Source: Mucilaginibacter sp.
GTDB lineage: Bacteria; Bacteroidota; Bacteroidia; Sphingobacteriales; Sphingobacteriaceae
Direction: 5' to 3'
NCBI GenBank assembly: GCA_028288305.1
Contig: JAQBOA010000090.1
Location: 1-53,545 of the forward strand
DNA length: 53,545 nucleotides
Shown here: piece by piece, positions 52,395 to 53,545 of the stretch
Layout: each line of letters starts with the position of its first letter
How positions within the stretch are numbered: the first letter of the stretch is position 1
Notes under the pieces: model-generated
Told to the model about the DNA's origin: nothing
What the model saw: the letters and a program-made list of their open reading frames with translations, nothing else
Databases searched by the model: none
Made by a program: the position numbers and the translations under genes

Positions 52395-53545
52395 TTAATG
52401 GTCTGGTATAGTCATTTTAACGTTCGATTTTTGAGCAGCTTTCTTTTTTATAGTTATAATAACCAAGGGTATACAGGCAGCATTCATAATAGCCAGTAAA
52501 AGAAAGGCGTTCATGTAGCTCAGCAAAAATGTTTGTTTAGCCACAGCCGCTTCCAAAGCACCCATTGCTTGCTGCACAGCCCACATATAGTTTGCGCCAT
52601 GTGCCATAAAATTCTTTATTCCCGTTTGTATTCTTTCGTGAGTAGATGAGTCAGTCGAAGTAATATGGGTTATTAAAGCCGTCCTGTTGGCAGCGGCCCT
52701 ATGCGCGATATAGGTGTTTATCATAGCTATTCCAAAGGAACCGCCCATTTGGCGCATCATGTTATTCAGCGCTGCTCCTTGCGGTATATCTGCCGGCTTA
52801 AGTTCTGATACTGCTAATGCAGTAAGCGGAACAATAAGTAATGCAGCACCTACACCCCTGAATAACAACGGAATGAAAAAGCTGGCAGAACCTGTTTCAA
52901 GGTTTGAGCCAGACATCATGTATCCAAAAATAGCTGACAAGCCAAATCCTGCAATGATCAGGTATTGCGGACGAATGCCACTTTGTAACATCCGTCCCAG
53001 GAATGGAGAAATCATTGCAGCCATCAATGTCCCCGGTAAAAGCATTGTACCGGTTTGAAATGCAGAATAACCAATGATACGCTGGGCATACAGTGGGAAA
53101 ACAAAGACCGCGCTGAAAAGCCCGAATCCAAGTACAAAAGTCATAATGGCCGAAATTGACAGGGTAGAGCTTTTTAAAACTCTCAGATTTATAACAGGGA
53201 ATTTAATTTGTAGTTCCCACCATACTAATATAGCCAGGGATATAGCGGCAACGATGCTTAAAATAGTTATATAGGTTGCGGAGAACCAATCATCGGTTTC
53301 ACCTCTTTCCAACACGATCTGCAATGAACCAATACCAATTGTTAGCAGGAAAATTCCTAGCCAGTCGATACTTCGTTTGTCAGTGGATCTTTTAGTGGGC
53401 CTGATATATGCATAGGATAATAGTGCTGCCATTAATCCTATAGGGATATTCACGTAAAATATCCATTGCCATGATAAATTATCCACAATGTACCCTCCCA
53501 ACACGGGACCTATAGATGGGCCAATAATAACACCTAAGCTAAATA
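52395..53545 (-). CDS. DHA2-family MFS multidrug efflux pump, 5' end outside the window
   Basis: The C-terminal part of a 14-helix drug:proton antiporter (EmrB/QacA type), at least 382 residues. The frame is open to the window edge, and the first visible residues include the antiporter motif C GPSIGPVLGG, so the true start is upstream. About ten hydrophobic helices follow. LVGG-like loops and the QMGGSFGIAMINTYI motif near the end are typical. The C-terminus is KKKAAQKSNVKMTIPDH. It ends right against the stop of the AraC-type regulator (0 bp gap). Confidence 0.92.
   Translation of the reverse strand, partial: FSLGVIIGPSIGPVLGGYIVDNLSWQWIFYVNIPIGLMAALLSYAYIRPTKRSTDKRSIDWLGIFLLTIGIGSLQIVLERGETDDWFSATYITILSIVAAISLAILVWWELQIKFPVINLRVLKSSTLSISAIMTFVLGFGLFSAVFVFPLYAQRIIGYSAFQTGTMLLPGTLMAAMISPFLGRMLQSGIRPQYLIIAGFGLSAIFGYMMSGSNLETGSASFFIPLLFRGVGAALLIVPLTALAVSELKPADIPQGAALNNMMRQMGGSFGIAMINTYIAHRAAANRTALITHITSTDSSTHERIQTGIKNFMAHGANYMWAVQQAMGALEAAVAKQTFLLSYMNAFLLLAIMNAACIPLVIITIKKKAAQKSNVKMTIPDH

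Overview
The window is a gene-dense piece of a Bacteroidota chromosome, most likely a Sphingobacteriaceae member close to Mucilaginibacter or Pedobacter. The reasons are the AT-rich intergenic DNA, several sites matching the Bacteroidota -33/-7 promoter (TTTG and TAnnTTTG), the near absence of Shine-Dalgarno sequences, and families typical of the phylum (DUF3667, DUF4395, paired DUF3857 proteins, a PorE-like OmpA protein, LytS/LytTR kinase-regulator pairs). I saw no rRNA, tRNA, CRISPR array, complete insertion sequence or phage gene.

Layout. 1-8.3 kb: AurF-like diiron oxygenase (5' end probably outside the window), lepA, folD, a lipoprotein, queE, a PorE-like TPR/propeller/OmpA protein and a CBM6-like lipoprotein. 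8.4-12 kb: recQ and a mannose-1-phosphate guanylyltransferase. 12.3-20.1 kb is an accessory stretch: an ArsR/SRPBCC operon with a twin palindromic operator, an alpha/beta hydrolase, an orphan antitoxin-like protein, a class V aminotransferase with a DUF4395 membrane protein, a VOC protein, a LytS/LytTR pair and a membrane-anchored hypothetical. 20.2-30 kb: rlmB, dnaB (with a perfect DnaA box upstream), chrA, a TPR protein, etfBA, a DUF151 nuclease-like protein, a CNT nucleoside transporter and a DUF3667 protein. 30-43 kb: GH9 glucanase, two small proteins, queG, a DEDDh exonuclease, a pair of DUF3857/transglutaminase-fold proteins, a 38-residue membrane protein, an NlpC/P60 lipoprotein, a Pmp3-like protein and mutS (TTG start). 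43-53.5 kb: C1B peptidase, PCD, an SDR, DUF3050, a periplasmic redox/sulfur-type cluster, then a RibD-C reductase, a GlxA-type regulator and an MFS efflux pump cut by the window end.

Two things stand out. First, about 46.6-50.6 kb holds a PepSY-like protein, a TsdA-like dihaem cytochrome, a periplasmic DsrE protein and two ModA-like solute-binding proteins with no ABC permease or ATPase. Two overlapping perfect palindromes lie upstream. The cytochrome has an in-frame TGA just before its likely haem-2 methionine ligand. Second, many intergenic gaps are built from short repeated words on one side and their reverse complement on the other. The words differ from gap to gap but come from a small shared vocabulary. 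The sharpest cases are a perfect 25-bp inverted repeat that exactly fills the ends of the lepA-folD gap, and a 12-copy heptamer array upstream of the PorE-like gene. Queuosine synthesis (queE, queG), DNA maintenance (recQ, dnaB, mutS, exonuclease) and electron transfer (etfBA) are the main recognisable core functions.
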